From Fictibacillus terranigra (GTDB taxonomy: Bacteria; Bacillota; Bacilli; Bacillales; Fictibacillaceae), in assembly GCF_030412265.1 (NCBI RefSeq), contig NZ_JAUHLN010000002.1, positions 744,001 to 808,000 of the forward strand: a stretch of DNA of 64,000 bases, written 5' to 3'. Of this stretch, positions 45,735 to 55,062 are shown in pieces. The notes under the pieces were generated by a model. That model was not told the origin of the DNA. It saw nothing but the letters and a program-made list of their open reading frames with translations, and searched no databases. The position numbers were made by a program, and so were the translations under genes. The stretch's first letter is position 1. The number at the start of each line of letters is the position of its first letter.

Positions 45735-46717
45735 TGTTCATCCTCCAGTACATGTTCCTTCATGATTTTTCCATCGGGGAGTTTTCCGGTTTTTTTGTAC
45801 TCATTAATGTCCTGTTTTAATTTTTTTTCAAAAGATGCAGGCACTAGCGGGCTGAATCTGCCCAAAGAAATGGCTTTTTCTTTAAAACCGTATTGCAGGT
45901 TACCGGATTTCAGACGGCCTTCATTAAATTGATCAGCGATATATCCATATACATATTCTACATTTTGAACCGTACTTGTCAGCACAGTGGCACGGCCAAG
46001 ATCGGATTGATCAGAAACATAACCAACGGCGTACAGCGCATTGTTTTTTACTTCCTCTATAACAGGGATGGTAAATCCGTCTCCTGCAGGATAAAAAACA
46101 TCTGCACCGGCAGCCTTCATCTTCCGGAAGGAACTGATTGCCTTTTGCTCATCCCTCCAGCTGTGAATCACATGCTTATCCACTTTGATCCTCGGCTTTT
46201 GATATTTCGCCCCTTCGATAAAACCGTTGATTTCAGGCTGCCAATCCTGGGCTGCAATCACACCGAGATGATCGGTACGGCTCATTTTGGCTGCCGCCAT
46301 TCCAGCGAAAAAACCCATTCCATATGAGTTAAAATGAATGCTAGTTACGTTTTCTCCGTGGACTTTGCCGTTGAAGCTGACAAAGTGCATCTTGGGATAA
46401 TCACCGCTGATCTGGTCAAAGATATCCGCATAAATTTGACCGTGCCCAAACACGAGATTAACCTTTTTCTTTTGAAACCCTTTTACTGCTTTAAGCACCT
46501 GGCTTTTTGTTTCTATTTTCTCTTTATAAAAAACTTCATTCCCATATGTATCCTGAATCTTTAAAAGGCCTTTGTATCCTTTGTCACCCCAGCCCTGGTC
46601 ATTGATCGTATCCTGAATCAGGAGCCCTGTGTTATGAAGATTCTGTGAAGATTTTTCTTGGCATCCTGTGAGACCTAACAGTATACAAGCCGCCAGGAGC
46701 AAAACTTTTATCTGCAT
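45731..46717 (-). CDS. med: competence regulator Med (BMP-family lipoprotein)
   Basis: A 328-residue protein with a type II signal peptide ending in LTGC (Cys19) and a Bmp/PnrA-like binding fold (LLIQDTINDQGWGDKGYKGL, HFVSFNGKVHGENVTSIHF, GMGFFAGMAAAKMS). Med stimulates comK expression post-transcriptionally in B. subtilis. The solute-binding fold suggests it senses a nucleoside-like ligand, which is inference from the family. Start has GGGAGTG. Translationally coupled to comZ. Confidence 0.88.
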   Translation of the reverse strand: MQIKVLLLAACILLGLTGCQEKSSQNLHNTGLLIQDTINDQGWGDKGYKGLLKIQDTYGNEVFYKEKIETKSQVLKAVKGFQKKKVNLVFGHGQIYADIFDQISGDYPKMHFVSFNGKVHGENVTSIHFNSYGMGFFAGMAAAKMSRTDHLGVIAAQDWQPEINGFIEGAKYQKPRIKVDKHVIHSWRDEQKAISSFRKMKAAGADVFYPAGDGFTIPVIEEVKNNALYAVGYVSDQSDLGRATVLTSTVQNVEYVYGYIADQFNEGRLKSGNLQYGFKEKAISLGRFSPLVPASFEKKLKQDINEYKKTGKLPDGKIMKEHVLEDEQ

Positions 46718-46781
46718 TTCAAACGTTCACTCCCATTTCCTCGCTTGCCGGATATCCCCTTTAATAGTATAAAGAATAAAT

Positions 46782-46812
46782 AAAAAAAGGGAAAACAAAT
46801 TTTCCCTTTTTA
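46782..46812 (-). terminator. intrinsic terminator after the SDR gene
   Basis: AAAAAGGGAAAA (46784-46795) with TTTTCCCTTTTT (46800-46811), a 12-bp stem overlapping the stop of the SDR gene. Confidence 0.82.
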
Positions 46813-47712
46813 TGTCTTGAACCTATTTTTCAGCCTTTGTTTGCTGTGCTGGATCTGTTTTTCCAATCCCTCTTCTATTTTTACACCTGAGCGGAAGCCA
46901 AGTTCTTTAGCCGCCTTCTCTCCAAGCACTACCATGTTTCTCTTTTCATGCGGGATTTCATCATCTCTTACCGATAAAAGCTTTAATCCTTTTCGCCATT
47001 CCCCGCTTGTTCCGCTTCCGATATTATAGATGACATTTCTGCTCTCATGTTCTGCAGCCAGACATAAAGCTTGAACTGCATCTTCGACGTATATGGCATC
47101 CTCTGTTACGGAATCTTTTTTTAATGTCCTGATTTTGCGCGCCCCTTCATCCGCATTAATGATCTGCTGGAATGTCATTTCCTCAGGCTGCCATGGGCCA
47201 TATACTGTTGGGAATCTGAGGATCACATATGGGAACTGCTTTTTAGCAGCTGCCATCCGAATATAATTTTCTTCTGTAAGCTTTATCAAGCCATACATCG
47301 TTTGAGGATTCGCAGCAGAGTTCTCTGTCACTTCGCCAGTTTTTTTTCCATACACATCATATGAGGAGGAAAAGACGAATTTCTTTTTCCCGCCCTCTAT
47401 GGCTTGGGCCAGGAGTCTCAAGTAATGAACGTGCTCCTTTACTTTAGCCTCAATATCTTTCCATTGTTCATTAGGCTGAATTCCACAGGCCAGGTGAAAG
47501 ATTACATCCACTCTGTGCATTAACTTTGATAAATCTACTTGTTCAATTCTTTCATTGATCAATTCAAAATTTGCATTTCTTCCTATATAGTCTAACTTTT
47601 CGGTTGTTGGAGACCCATCGATCCCGATGACTTCTATTTCATCCTCTAAAAGCCTGGTGCATAAGTGAGAGCCGATAAAGCCTGCTGCTCCTGTAACGAG
47701 TGCTCGCTTCAT
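46810..47712 (-). CDS. NAD-dependent epimerase/dehydratase (extended SDR)
   Basis: A 300-residue SDR with GAAGFIG at 8-14, FSSSYDVYG (Ser region) and Tyr140-x3-Lys144 (MYGLIK). YNIGSGTSGEWRKG resembles the C-terminal substrate lobe of UDP-sugar epimerases. Not in an obvious polysaccharide operon, so substrate is unknown. ATG 47712 with GGAGG at 8 bases is chosen; a TTG two codons earlier is in frame. Similar SDR genes stand near med in related Bacillus genomes (from memory). Confidence 0.83.
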   Translation of the reverse strand: MKRALVTGAAGFIGSHLCTRLLEDEIEVIGIDGSPTTEKLDYIGRNANFELINERIEQVDLSKLMHRVDVIFHLACGIQPNEQWKDIEAKVKEHVHYLRLLAQAIEGGKKKFVFSSSYDVYGKKTGEVTENSAANPQTMYGLIKLTEENYIRMAAAKKQFPYVILRFPTVYGPWQPEEMTFQQIINADEGARKIRTLKKDSVTEDAIYVEDAVQALCLAAEHESRNVIYNIGSGTSGEWRKGLKLLSVRDDEIPHEKRNMVVLGEKAAKELGFRSGVKIEEGLEKQIQHSKQRLKNRFKT

Positions 47713-47806
47713 GAACAATCCTCCGTTCTTTTTCCTTCTCTATATCGTATTTTTCATCTTACGGAGTATGCATCTTAAGAAAAGCGGAAGCGCCATGCTA
47801 TGAATG

Positions 47807-47834
47807 AAAAAAACCTGCAACCTAACGTTACAGG
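47807..47834 (-). terminator. terminator of the hydrolase-like gene
   Basis: CCTGCAAC and GTTACAGG (47814-47833) pair with one G-U; T7 follows on the minus strand. The hairpin overlaps the last codons of the gene. Confidence 0.7.
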
Positions 47835-48568
47835 ATCGACTCGAAGCGGCTGAAAAATTTAGGGATAGCAGTATACCGTTCAGCACTTTTTCCCGGCATC
47901 TGTATGGTAAGCGTTACGTAGAACCCTTTTTCAAGACATGAATTTTCAAACGGCCTTCCGTGCACTTTTAATGGGTACACCGAACCGGTTGCATCATGAA
48001 AGATGTTGATCGGCACATTTCGTTTTAACGTGAAACGGGACATCTCCTTCTCCAACAGTCCATCGATCTGTTCAATTTCAACTCGGTAAGCCTGGCTGAT
48101 TTCTTTACGGATTCGTTTTAAGAACAATTTGTTCTGCTTCTCTTGCTGAAAATGCCCTTTTAAATCCAGGCAAGGATTAATAAATATGGCTGAGCGGATA
48201 TACCCGTCCATATCATTGATAAAGTCAATGGCCGTTAATGCGCCCATCCCTTCAGCAAGAATATGAATTTTAGGATTTAGAACCTCATACTTCAACACAT
48301 AGCGATAGACTCTTCTGGCAAGATTTACGGCCTCAGGATTTCCCCAATTGCGGCCGTATAAATGAGAATAAAAAACAGTGTAGCCCATTTTCATCAGTGT
48401 TTGGATGAGCGTGAAGCGTTCACTGTTCTGTTTCCATAAACTTGTATGATTATCAACAAAATGATTGCAGTCTCCGAATATCATGACAGCAAAACCGTTT
48501 GGCTGTTCAGGAAGATGTATTGTATTCCATTGTCCATCTAGGCTGAATGATCTCTCTTCGATACTCAC
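47828..48568 (-). CDS. alpha/beta-hydrolase-fold protein lacking the serine nucleophile
   Basis: A 246-residue protein with hydrolase-like strands (FAVMIFGDCNHF, YTVFYSHLYGRNWG) and a nucleophile-elbow-like segment HILAEGMGALTA, but the Ser of the usual GxSxG is Gly107 and the first Gly is Ala105. It may therefore be a non-catalytic binding protein, or use a different residue. GTG 48568 after AGGGGAG is my start; a TTG six codons earlier is possible. Neighbours the SDR gene on the same strand. Function unknown. Confidence 0.65.
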   Translation of the reverse strand: MSIEERSFSLDGQWNTIHLPEQPNGFAVMIFGDCNHFVDNHTSLWKQNSERFTLIQTLMKMGYTVFYSHLYGRNWGNPEAVNLARRVYRYVLKYEVLNPKIHILAEGMGALTAIDFINDMDGYIRSAIFINPCLDLKGHFQQEKQNKLFLKRIRKEISQAYRVEIEQIDGLLEKEMSRFTLKRNVPINIFHDATGSVYPLKVHGRPFENSCLEKGFYVTLTIQMPGKSAERYTAIPKFFSRFESIL

Positions 48569-48739
48569 TTTTCTCCCCTCATCCAAAGTTTTCTTACTTA
48601 TTCTATGTCCGTTCTGTGAAAGAGGAGAAGGGATATGCCTATTCTTGCAGGATTTCCTAAAACATTTAAAGACAAAACATTAATTATTTGTTACTATATC
48701 ATGAGAAGAACTCGTTTACACAAAGCTGAGGTGAACTAA

Positions 48740-48922
48740 ATGCGCTATTTCTGGACATTAATCTGGTCATTACTTTTAAGCAACATGGCATTTTACGTAC
48801 TGGCTTCCATGCAGGGCGGAGCATTCGACTTCGCAAAAGCTTCAACCTTCGGCGTGGTCTTTGCCGTATTTATTTTGATTATCGGTGCAGTGCTTCCTAA
48901 TGAAGCTGAAACTGCAGAATAA
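48740..48922 (+). CDS. yjzD: small membrane protein YjzD (DUF2929)
   Basis: A 60-residue protein with two helices (about 3-23 and 36-53), beginning MRYFWTLIWSLLLSNMAFYV and containing GGAFDF, which matches YjzD as I know it. Membrane location is clear; function unknown. GAGGTGAAC precedes the ATG; own terminator. Confidence 0.85.
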   Translation: MRYFWTLIWSLLLSNMAFYVLASMQGGAFDFAKASTFGVVFAVFILIIGAVLPNEAETAE

Positions 48923-48929
48923 CCAAAAT

Positions 48930-48963
48930 AGCAGCCCATCACATCAGTGAAGGGCTTTTTTTC
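48930..48963 (+). terminator. intrinsic terminator after yjzD
   Basis: AGCCC (48933-48937) with GGGCT (48952-48956) plus an internal CAC/GTG pairing, T7 tail. Confidence 0.75.
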
Positions 48964-49000
48964 ATACATATATAATAGGAACTTTACAGGAGGTTATTGA

Positions 49001-50173
49001 ATGAAAGAATCCATTACAGCTTTTCTGGATAGCAATTATACTCTTTTTAAAGATGTCGCCCGATACATTTGGGAGCATCCGGAGCTCGGCTATAATGAGC
49101 ATCAGTCATCTTATAAACTCATCGAGACATTAACATCTTTCGGTTTTGTGGTCGAGCAGAACATTGATGGAATGGAAACGGCATTTATTGCGGTGTATGA
49201 CAGTGGAAGACCCGGACCTTCCATCAGCTTCTTAGCAGAATATGATGCCCTGCCCGAGATTGGCCATGCGTGCGGCCATAATTTGATCGGAGCAATGAGT
49301 ACGGCTGCCGGGATCGCGCTGAGCCGGGTGGTCACCGCAACCGGAGGCAAAGTGCTTGTTTACGGTACCCCTGCAGAAGAGAGTGGCGGAGCTAAGGTTG
49401 CCTTGGCTGATAAGGGTTATTTCAGCCGAACAGACGCTGCACTCATGTGCCATCCATACAAATCTTATGAGAGAAGTGGATCCAGCATGGCAATGGAAGC
49501 TTTGCAATTTGATTTTAAGGGAAAGTCGGCTCACGCTGCAGCATCTCCTCATGAGGGGATCAACGCTTTAGATGCGGTGATTTCATTGTTTAACAATGTG
49601 AATGCACTAAGACAGCAAGTGACCCCTGATGTCCGGATCCATGGGGTGATCACTCAGGGCGGAACTGTTCCGAATGTGATACCCGATCGGACACAGGCTA
49701 AATTTTATGTTCGTGCATCTACGGTTGAACAGTTGCCAGACCTTGTAAGCAGAGTGAAGGCTTGTGCTGCTGGAGCGGCATTGGGAACAGGCTGTGAATG
49801 GGACTTCTCTCATTATGAGCTCGGATACGCTAATCTTCTGACAAACGCAGCCATGTCTGATGCATTCACTAACAATCTTGTATCACTGGGCATCCCGCTT
49901 GAGGACATTGAAACAGGAAATGATCATGGCTCGCTTGATTTAGGAAATGTGAGCCAGATTGTACCGTCCATCCATCCCTACATTAAGATTACGGATGGCC
50001 TTCACAATCTCCATACGAAGGAATTCTGTGCTGCGGCAAATTCAGAGCAGGGCTATGAAGGCATGCTGATCGGCGCAAAATCACTGGCTTTAACCGGCTT
50101 TGATCTTTTGACAGATCCAGAACTTCTAAAGGCGGTCAAAGAAGAATTCGAAAACCGCGAAAAAAGGACCTGA
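49001..50173 (+). CDS. M20D-family amidohydrolase (N-acyl amino acid or aminobenzoyl amide hydrolase)
   Basis: A 390-residue metallopeptidase-fold amidohydrolase. EYDALPEIGHACGHNLIGA carries the Cys/His metal ligands of the M20D group, GTPAEESGGAK holds the catalytic Glu, HPYKSYERSG and SAHAAASPHEGINALDAV mark the dimerisation-domain boundary. It hydrolyses an N-acyl or amide bond of a small molecule in the cytoplasm; substrate not deducible. AGGAGG before the ATG. Confidence 0.9.
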   Translation: MKESITAFLDSNYTLFKDVARYIWEHPELGYNEHQSSYKLIETLTSFGFVVEQNIDGMETAFIAVYDSGRPGPSISFLAEYDALPEIGHACGHNLIGAMSTAAGIALSRVVTATGGKVLVYGTPAEESGGAKVALADKGYFSRTDAALMCHPYKSYERSGSSMAMEALQFDFKGKSAHAAASPHEGINALDAVISLFNNVNALRQQVTPDVRIHGVITQGGTVPNVIPDRTQAKFYVRASTVEQLPDLVSRVKACAAGAALGTGCEWDFSHYELGYANLLTNAAMSDAFTNNLVSLGIPLEDIETGNDHGSLDLGNVSQIVPSIHPYIKITDGLHNLHTKEFCAAANSEQGYEGMLIGAKSLALTGFDLLTDPELLKAVKEEFENREKRT

Positions 50174-50190
50174 TATTCGGGTCCTTTTTT
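50161..50190 (+). terminator. intrinsic terminator after the M20 gene
   Basis: AAAAGGACC with GGTCCTTTT (50161-50187); stop codon lies in the loop. Confidence 0.88.
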
Positions 50191-50244
50191 CTTTTACGCG
50201 GCAGTTGGTTAACTATCGCACCAATCCGGCAGATTTTCCGTTAA

Positions 50245-50424
50245 TCAAGGTTTTCGTTTATACGTCCATACACGGTTATGATTTGAATTTTCCGGAAAAG
50301 GATCCCCCGTACTAAGCCTGACCTCTTTCGGATCGTTAACCATGCTTCCGGTTTCCCCGATTTCTACGTAGATGCCGTTGTTAGGAGCTTTTTGCCCATG
50401 TTTAAATTGATGATTCTGACCCAA
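50245..50424 (-). CDS. yjzC: YjzC-family small protein
   Basis: A 59-residue protein: GQNHQFKHGQKAPNNG at the start, then IYVEIGETG, STGDPFPENSNHNRVW. This is the YjzC family of Bacillales. The TTG at 50424, after AAAGGAGTG, is preferred over the ATG at 50469, since the extra 15 residues are not part of the family. Function unknown. Confidence 0.85.
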   Translation of the reverse strand: MGQNHQFKHGQKAPNNGIYVEIGETGSMVNDPKEVRLSTGDPFPENSNHNRVWTYKRKP

Positions 50425-50473
50425 TGCTTCCACACTCCTTTTTACATTTTCGTTGTTTACTATTCCCAAAAAC

Positions 50474-50506
50474 AGACAAAAAAACCAACCAATCCTGGCT
50501 GGTTCG
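50474..50506 (-). terminator. terminator of the Gln/Tyr-rich gene
   Basis: AACCA-x-CCA (50483-50491) pairs with TGG-x-TGGTT (50496-50504), one internal mismatch; a T7 run follows on the minus strand. Confidence 0.75.
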
Positions 50507-50510
50507 GAAA

Positions 50511-50918
50511 TTATAAATATGGAACAGGCGCGACGTTAGCCAAGTTGGATACCGGAATGATGAACCGTTCAATTTCATAGCTTCTCACTGGCTGGGAGAA
50601 CCCGTAATAGGGATAGTCGTATTCGGTCGCGCTGTTCTCTCTTTCACTGTGCTGCCCCTCATCGATAATAGGGGAAGCAAAATAAATATTCTGTCCATCC
50701 ATGAATTCGATAAATCCATCATATCCACTGCCATCGAGCATGGTTACCGATACAAGACGCTGAATGTGTTTCCGGCACAGCTTCTGTATCTTTTTGATCA
50801 TTTGAGGATTCGGCGGGAAGCCTTGCTGCTGATAGCCCTGTTGCGGCTGCTGAAAGCCCTGTTGTGGCTGCTGGTAGCCTTGCTGCTGAGCGTAATAGGG
50901 ATTCTGGTTATTAAACAT
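50511..50918 (-). CDS. Gln/Tyr-rich repeat protein with a conserved C-terminal domain
   Basis: A 135-residue protein. Residues 8-35 are GYQQPQQGFQQPQQ-type tandem repeats; residues about 40-135 form a compact beta-rich domain (HIQRLVSVTMLDGSGYDGFIEFMDGQNIYFASP) whose hydrophobic pattern recalls Sm-like folds. AAGGAGGTG before ATG 50918. Q/Y-rich proteins of this type occur in Bacillus spore coats, but I cannot place the family. Lies between yjzC and the end of the arginine operon. Confidence 0.7.
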   Translation of the reverse strand: MFNNQNPYYAQQQGYQQPQQGFQQPQQGYQQQGFPPNPQMIKKIQKLCRKHIQRLVSVTMLDGSGYDGFIEFMDGQNIYFASPIIDEGQHSERENSATEYDYPYYGFSQPVRSYEIERFIIPVSNLANVAPVPYL

Positions 50919-50974
50919 GGGGCACCTCCTTACTAACACATGTTATTCACCCAGCCCCAATGTGTTCATCTCCC

Positions 50975-51919
50975 TTACAATACGGAAGCAAGCAGTGCTT
51001 TTTGAACATGAAGCCTGTTTTCTGCTTCGTCAAAGACAACGGAATGGGTTCCATCGATAATCTCGCCTGTCACTTCTTCTCCGCGGTGTGCAGGCAGACA
51101 ATGCATGAAAATATAATCTGATTTAGCGACTGATAAGGTTTTGCTGTTGACTTGATATTCTTTGAAGGCCTTGAGACGCTCGTTCGCTTCATCTTCCCAG
51201 CCCATGCTCGCCCATACATCGGTATACACGATATCCGCATTTTGTATGCCTTTTTCTAAGTCTGTGGTCACAAGTATCTTCGCACCTGAGGCTTTCGCAA
51301 TTTCCTGAGCTTTGCTTACAATCTCCGCTTTTGGCTCATAGTTCTCAGGAGTGACTATTGTACAGTCCAGTCCTACTTTTGCCGAACCGATCATCAAGGA
51401 GTGGGCTATGTTGTTCCCGTCCCCAATATACGCTAATTTTTTTCCTGCAAACGATGATTTATATTCAAGAATGGTCATAAGATCAGCAAGCACCTGGCAT
51501 GGGTGATAATCATCAGTCAATCCGTTGATTACAGGAATATCCGCATGAAGAGCAAGTTCTTCTACAATCTCATGGTTAAAGGTTCGGATCATGATCGCAT
51601 CAAGATATCGCGAAAGTACTTTAGCGGTGTCAGCGATCGATTCTCCTCTCCCCATTTGAATGTCACGTGAACTCAGATGAAGAGCATGCCCGCCCAATTG
51701 AAGCATGCCGACCTCAAATGAAACTCTTGTTCTGGTCGATGATTTTTCAAAGATCATCCCCAGTGTTTTTCCTGCAAGCAGCTGTTTTGGCTGGTTTTCT
51801 TTCTTCAGCTGAAGGGCGTACTTAAGGATTTGGTTGATTTCATCCGCCTTCCAGTCTGCAAGCGTTAACAGGTCCTTCCCTTTCAGTGACGTTTCTGCAA
51901 TCGATGCCATCGGATTCAT
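50975..51919 (-). CDS. argF: ornithine carbamoyltransferase
   Basis: A 314-residue transcarbamoylase making citrulline from ornithine and carbamoyl phosphate. STRTR at 61-65 binds carbamoyl phosphate, HPCQVLADLMT and HCLPAHRGEEV are the other signatures. Its ATG overlaps the carB stop (ATGA); final gene of the operon. It consumes the product of the adjacent carAB. Confidence 0.97.
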   Translation of the reverse strand: MNPMASIAETSLKGKDLLTLADWKADEINQILKYALQLKKENQPKQLLAGKTLGMIFEKSSTRTRVSFEVGMLQLGGHALHLSSRDIQMGRGESIADTAKVLSRYLDAIMIRTFNHEIVEELALHADIPVINGLTDDYHPCQVLADLMTILEYKSSFAGKKLAYIGDGNNIAHSLMIGSAKVGLDCTIVTPENYEPKAEIVSKAQEIAKASGAKILVTTDLEKGIQNADIVYTDVWASMGWEDEANERLKAFKEYQVNSKTLSVAKSDYIFMHCLPAHRGEEVTGEIIDGTHSVVFDEAENRLHVQKALLASVL

Positions 51920-54900
51920 GATTTAACTCCCTTTCTTTCTTGACGATTTTCTTTGATATGGACAGGGTTGTCGCTATATGAAAGCAATCCATGCTGATAA
52001 AATGCGCACGTTTCCCATTGTGTAAAGATATAATTGCCTCCCAGACTTGCCTCCATTAACCTGCTCTTTGAAATCTTATCCCTGCCGGTTGAAAAGTAGA
52101 TTCCGGTCTGACTCCATTGATTCCATTCAGAAAAAGACAGCTGTGATGGAAAATAAATGCTGACGCCTTTCTCTTTCCAAAGTTCGAGAAGTTGTGTTTC
52201 TTCTATAGTAAGAAGCTCTTCCTTTACGTCTGCAAACAGGCTGGCTGGCAAAGAACCATCCCCTGTCCGGGCAGCAGGGTTGCAGCCGGCAAAAACCTTT
52301 TGAACCGCCTCTCCTACAGTGCTGCCGATTCCAAGCACTTCACCAGTGGAACGCATGATTGGAGCAGTTTTTGGCGAAAGGCCCGGGAGCTTTATATTTG
52401 AGAACACCGGTGTCTTCACGGCAAAATATTGGCTTTCGTTCAGCCCAGCTTGTATGCCAAGCTCTGCCAGCGTCTTGCTGAGCATAACTTGAACCGCCGA
52501 CTGAATGATGTTCACACCGGTGATTTTATTAAAAATAGGTGCGGTCCTTGATGCGCGCGGGTTGATCTCCAGGACATAGACGTCGTTTCCATCGATGACG
52601 AACTGGATATTGAAGATCCCTTTGAACGGCATTGAGCGGGCAATCGTATGAGTGCAAGAGACGATAAGATCGATCGTTTTCTTTTGCAGACTAACTGGAG
52701 GTGTAACAGCTGTGCTGTCTCCAGAATGGATGCCTGCCGGCTCAATATGTTCAAATACTCCAGGAATAAATACTTCGTCTCCATCAGTTAAGACATCGAC
52801 TTCTGCTTCTTTTCCTGAAATGTAACGATCGACTAAAACAGGAAACTCGATATTCTGCGTGTTCAAATAGTTCTTCAGTTCCTGCTCGCCATGAACAATC
52901 AACATTCCTTCTCCACCGATTACATAGGAAGGACGCAGCAGTACAGGATATCCGATCTTTTGCGCGAACGTCAACACCTCTTGATGATCATATGCGGTTT
53001 CACCTGGCACATGAGGGATGCTGCATTTTTTCAAAAAGTGATAAAACCTCTCCCTGTTCTCCATCTCATCGATCAGGTCGGCTTTTGAACCAAGGACTTG
53101 GATGCCCGCATCCTCCAGCTGATTTGCTACGTTAATGGCTGTCTGTCCGCCAAACTGCAATATTGCTTTTTCTGCTCCTTCAAACTCAAGTACGTTCATA
53201 ATGTCCTCGAAAGAGAGAGGTTCAAAATAAAGCGTATCCGCCACTTCAAAATCAGTGCTTACGGTCTCCGGATTATTATTGATCAGTATGGTCTCATAGC
53301 CTTCCTTCTGCAGTGCCAGCACCCCATGAACACAGCAGTAGTCGAACTCTACCCCTTGGCCGATCCGTATCGGTCCCGATCCGATGATGGCAATCTTTTC
53401 TTTGTTTCCCGGGAGTTTGTCGTTTTTCCCTTTCCAGCTTGAGTAGTAATAGGCCGTATTTGCAGTGAACTCTGCCGCGCATGTGTCCACCATTTTATAA
53501 GACGGCACAATTCCTGATTGGATCCTTTTTTGTCTTACTTCATTTTCAGTCATGCCCCAGGCCGCAGCGATCGTCAGGTCAGAGAACCCCGCAGCCTTCC
53601 ATACAGAAAGCTCGGTTAATTCTAGGGATTCCATTGAACTGTTCTTGATCTGCTGGTCAAGGTCCGCTAATTTTTTAAATGATGCAAGAAAAAAGGAATT
53701 TATCTTCGTGGCTTCATGGATCTCTTTAACTGAAACACCCCGGCTGAGCAGTTCCATGATCGCAAAGAAGCGGCGGTCATCGGCTTCGATCAAGAGCTGC
53801 TTCAGTTCATCGCTGTGCCAATCCTTCAGTTCCTTCAAAAAAATACTTTCTGTATCCAGTTCCAGCGAACGTACAGCCTTTTGCAGGGCTGATTCAAGAT
53901 TTCTTTCGATGGCCATCACTTCTCCGGTAGCCTTCATTTGCGTACCGAGTTTTCTTTCAGCTTCCGGGAATTTATCAAACGGCCAGCGCGGCATTTTTAC
54001 GGTAATATAATCCAAAGCCGGTTCGAAGCTTGCAAACGTTGAACCGGTCACCGGGTTCTTAAGCTCATGAAGCAGATAGCCAATGCTTAACTTGGCGGCT
54101 ATTTTTGCGATAGGATATCCTGTTGCTTTTGAAGCCAGTGCAGAAGAACGGCTCAGCCGCGGATTCACCTCTATCAGATAATAGGTTTTGCTGTCCGGAT
54201 CGAGTGCAAATTGAATATTGCATCCGCCGATGATCCCGAGGGACCTGATGATTTTTATCGCTGACGAACGAAGCATGTGGTACTCATGGTCTGTCATCGT
54301 CTGGCTGGGTGCTACAACCATTGAATCACCGGTATGAATGCCTACCGGATCGATGTTTTCCATGTTGCAAATCGTAATGCACGTATCATTTCTGTCGCGT
54401 ACCACTTCATATTCGATCTCTTTAAATCCGGCAATGCTTTTCTCGATCAGACACTGCCCGATCGGACTTGCTGAAAGACCTTTTTTGACGATCACACTCA
54501 GCTCATGCTCTGAATTTGCGGTCCCCCCGCCATACCCACCGAGTGTATAAGCTGGTCGGATTATGACTGGAAATCCTATTTTTTCTGAAAACGCTGCAGC
54601 CTCTTCAACGGTGGTTACAATCTCACTGTCGGGTACAGGTTCATTCAGCTCGTGCATCAGTGTACGGAATTGTTCACGGTCTTCTGCTTTTTTAATGGAC
54701 TCCAAATTTGTTCCGAGCAGCTTTACTTCATGTTCTTCTAGGATTCCTTGTTCCTGCAGCTCCATGGCTAAATTCAACCCGGTCTGCCCCCCGACTGAAG
54801 CCAGCAGCCCATCAGGTTTCTCCTTTTTAATGATGCTTGCCAAGGACCTGACAGTCAGAGGTTCAAAATAAACCTTATCGGCATATGTTTCATCTGTCAT

Positions 54901-55062
54901 GATGGTTGCCGGATTATTATTCACCAGAATGACGTGGATCCCTTCCTCCTTCAGTGCTGCGCAGGCTTGTGTTCCTGCATAATCGAATTCAGCTGCCTGC
55001 CCGATGACGATTGGTCCTGAACCGATCACAAGGACACTATGAATCTCTTGATGCTTAGGCAT
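51916..55062 (-). CDS. carB: carbamoyl-phosphate synthase large subunit, arginine-specific
   Basis: A 1048-residue protein of two ATP-grasp halves: GSGPIVIGQAAEFDYAGTQA opens the first, GSGPIRIGQGVEFDYC opens the second near residue 555. ATP-dependent synthesis of carbamoyl phosphate from bicarbonate and ammonia delivered by CarA. The C-terminal allosteric domain is short and diverged, as in the arginine-specific Bacillus enzyme as opposed to PyrAB. Overlaps carA by 8 bases and argF by 4. Confidence 0.96.
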   Translation of the reverse strand: MPKHQEIHSVLVIGSGPIVIGQAAEFDYAGTQACAALKEEGIHVILVNNNPATIMTDETYADKVYFEPLTVRSLASIIKKEKPDGLLASVGGQTGLNLAMELQEQGILEEHEVKLLGTNLESIKKAEDREQFRTLMHELNEPVPDSEIVTTVEEAAAFSEKIGFPVIIRPAYTLGGYGGGTANSEHELSVIVKKGLSASPIGQCLIEKSIAGFKEIEYEVVRDRNDTCITICNMENIDPVGIHTGDSMVVAPSQTMTDHEYHMLRSSAIKIIRSLGIIGGCNIQFALDPDSKTYYLIEVNPRLSRSSALASKATGYPIAKIAAKLSIGYLLHELKNPVTGSTFASFEPALDYITVKMPRWPFDKFPEAERKLGTQMKATGEVMAIERNLESALQKAVRSLELDTESIFLKELKDWHSDELKQLLIEADDRRFFAIMELLSRGVSVKEIHEATKINSFFLASFKKLADLDQQIKNSSMESLELTELSVWKAAGFSDLTIAAAWGMTENEVRQKRIQSGIVPSYKMVDTCAAEFTANTAYYYSSWKGKNDKLPGNKEKIAIIGSGPIRIGQGVEFDYCCVHGVLALQKEGYETILINNNPETVSTDFEVADTLYFEPLSFEDIMNVLEFEGAEKAILQFGGQTAINVANQLEDAGIQVLGSKADLIDEMENRERFYHFLKKCSIPHVPGETAYDHQEVLTFAQKIGYPVLLRPSYVIGGEGMLIVHGEQELKNYLNTQNIEFPVLVDRYISGKEAEVDVLTDGDEVFIPGVFEHIEPAGIHSGDSTAVTPPVSLQKKTIDLIVSCTHTIARSMPFKGIFNIQFVIDGNDVYVLEINPRASRTAPIFNKITGVNIIQSAVQVMLSKTLAELGIQAGLNESQYFAVKTPVFSNIKLPGLSPKTAPIMRSTGEVLGIGSTVGEAVQKVFAGCNPAARTGDGSLPASLFADVKEELLTIEETQLLELWKEKGVSIYFPSQLSFSEWNQWSQTGIYFSTGRDKISKSRLMEASLGGNYIFTQWETCAFYQHGLLSYSDNPVHIKENRQERKGVKS

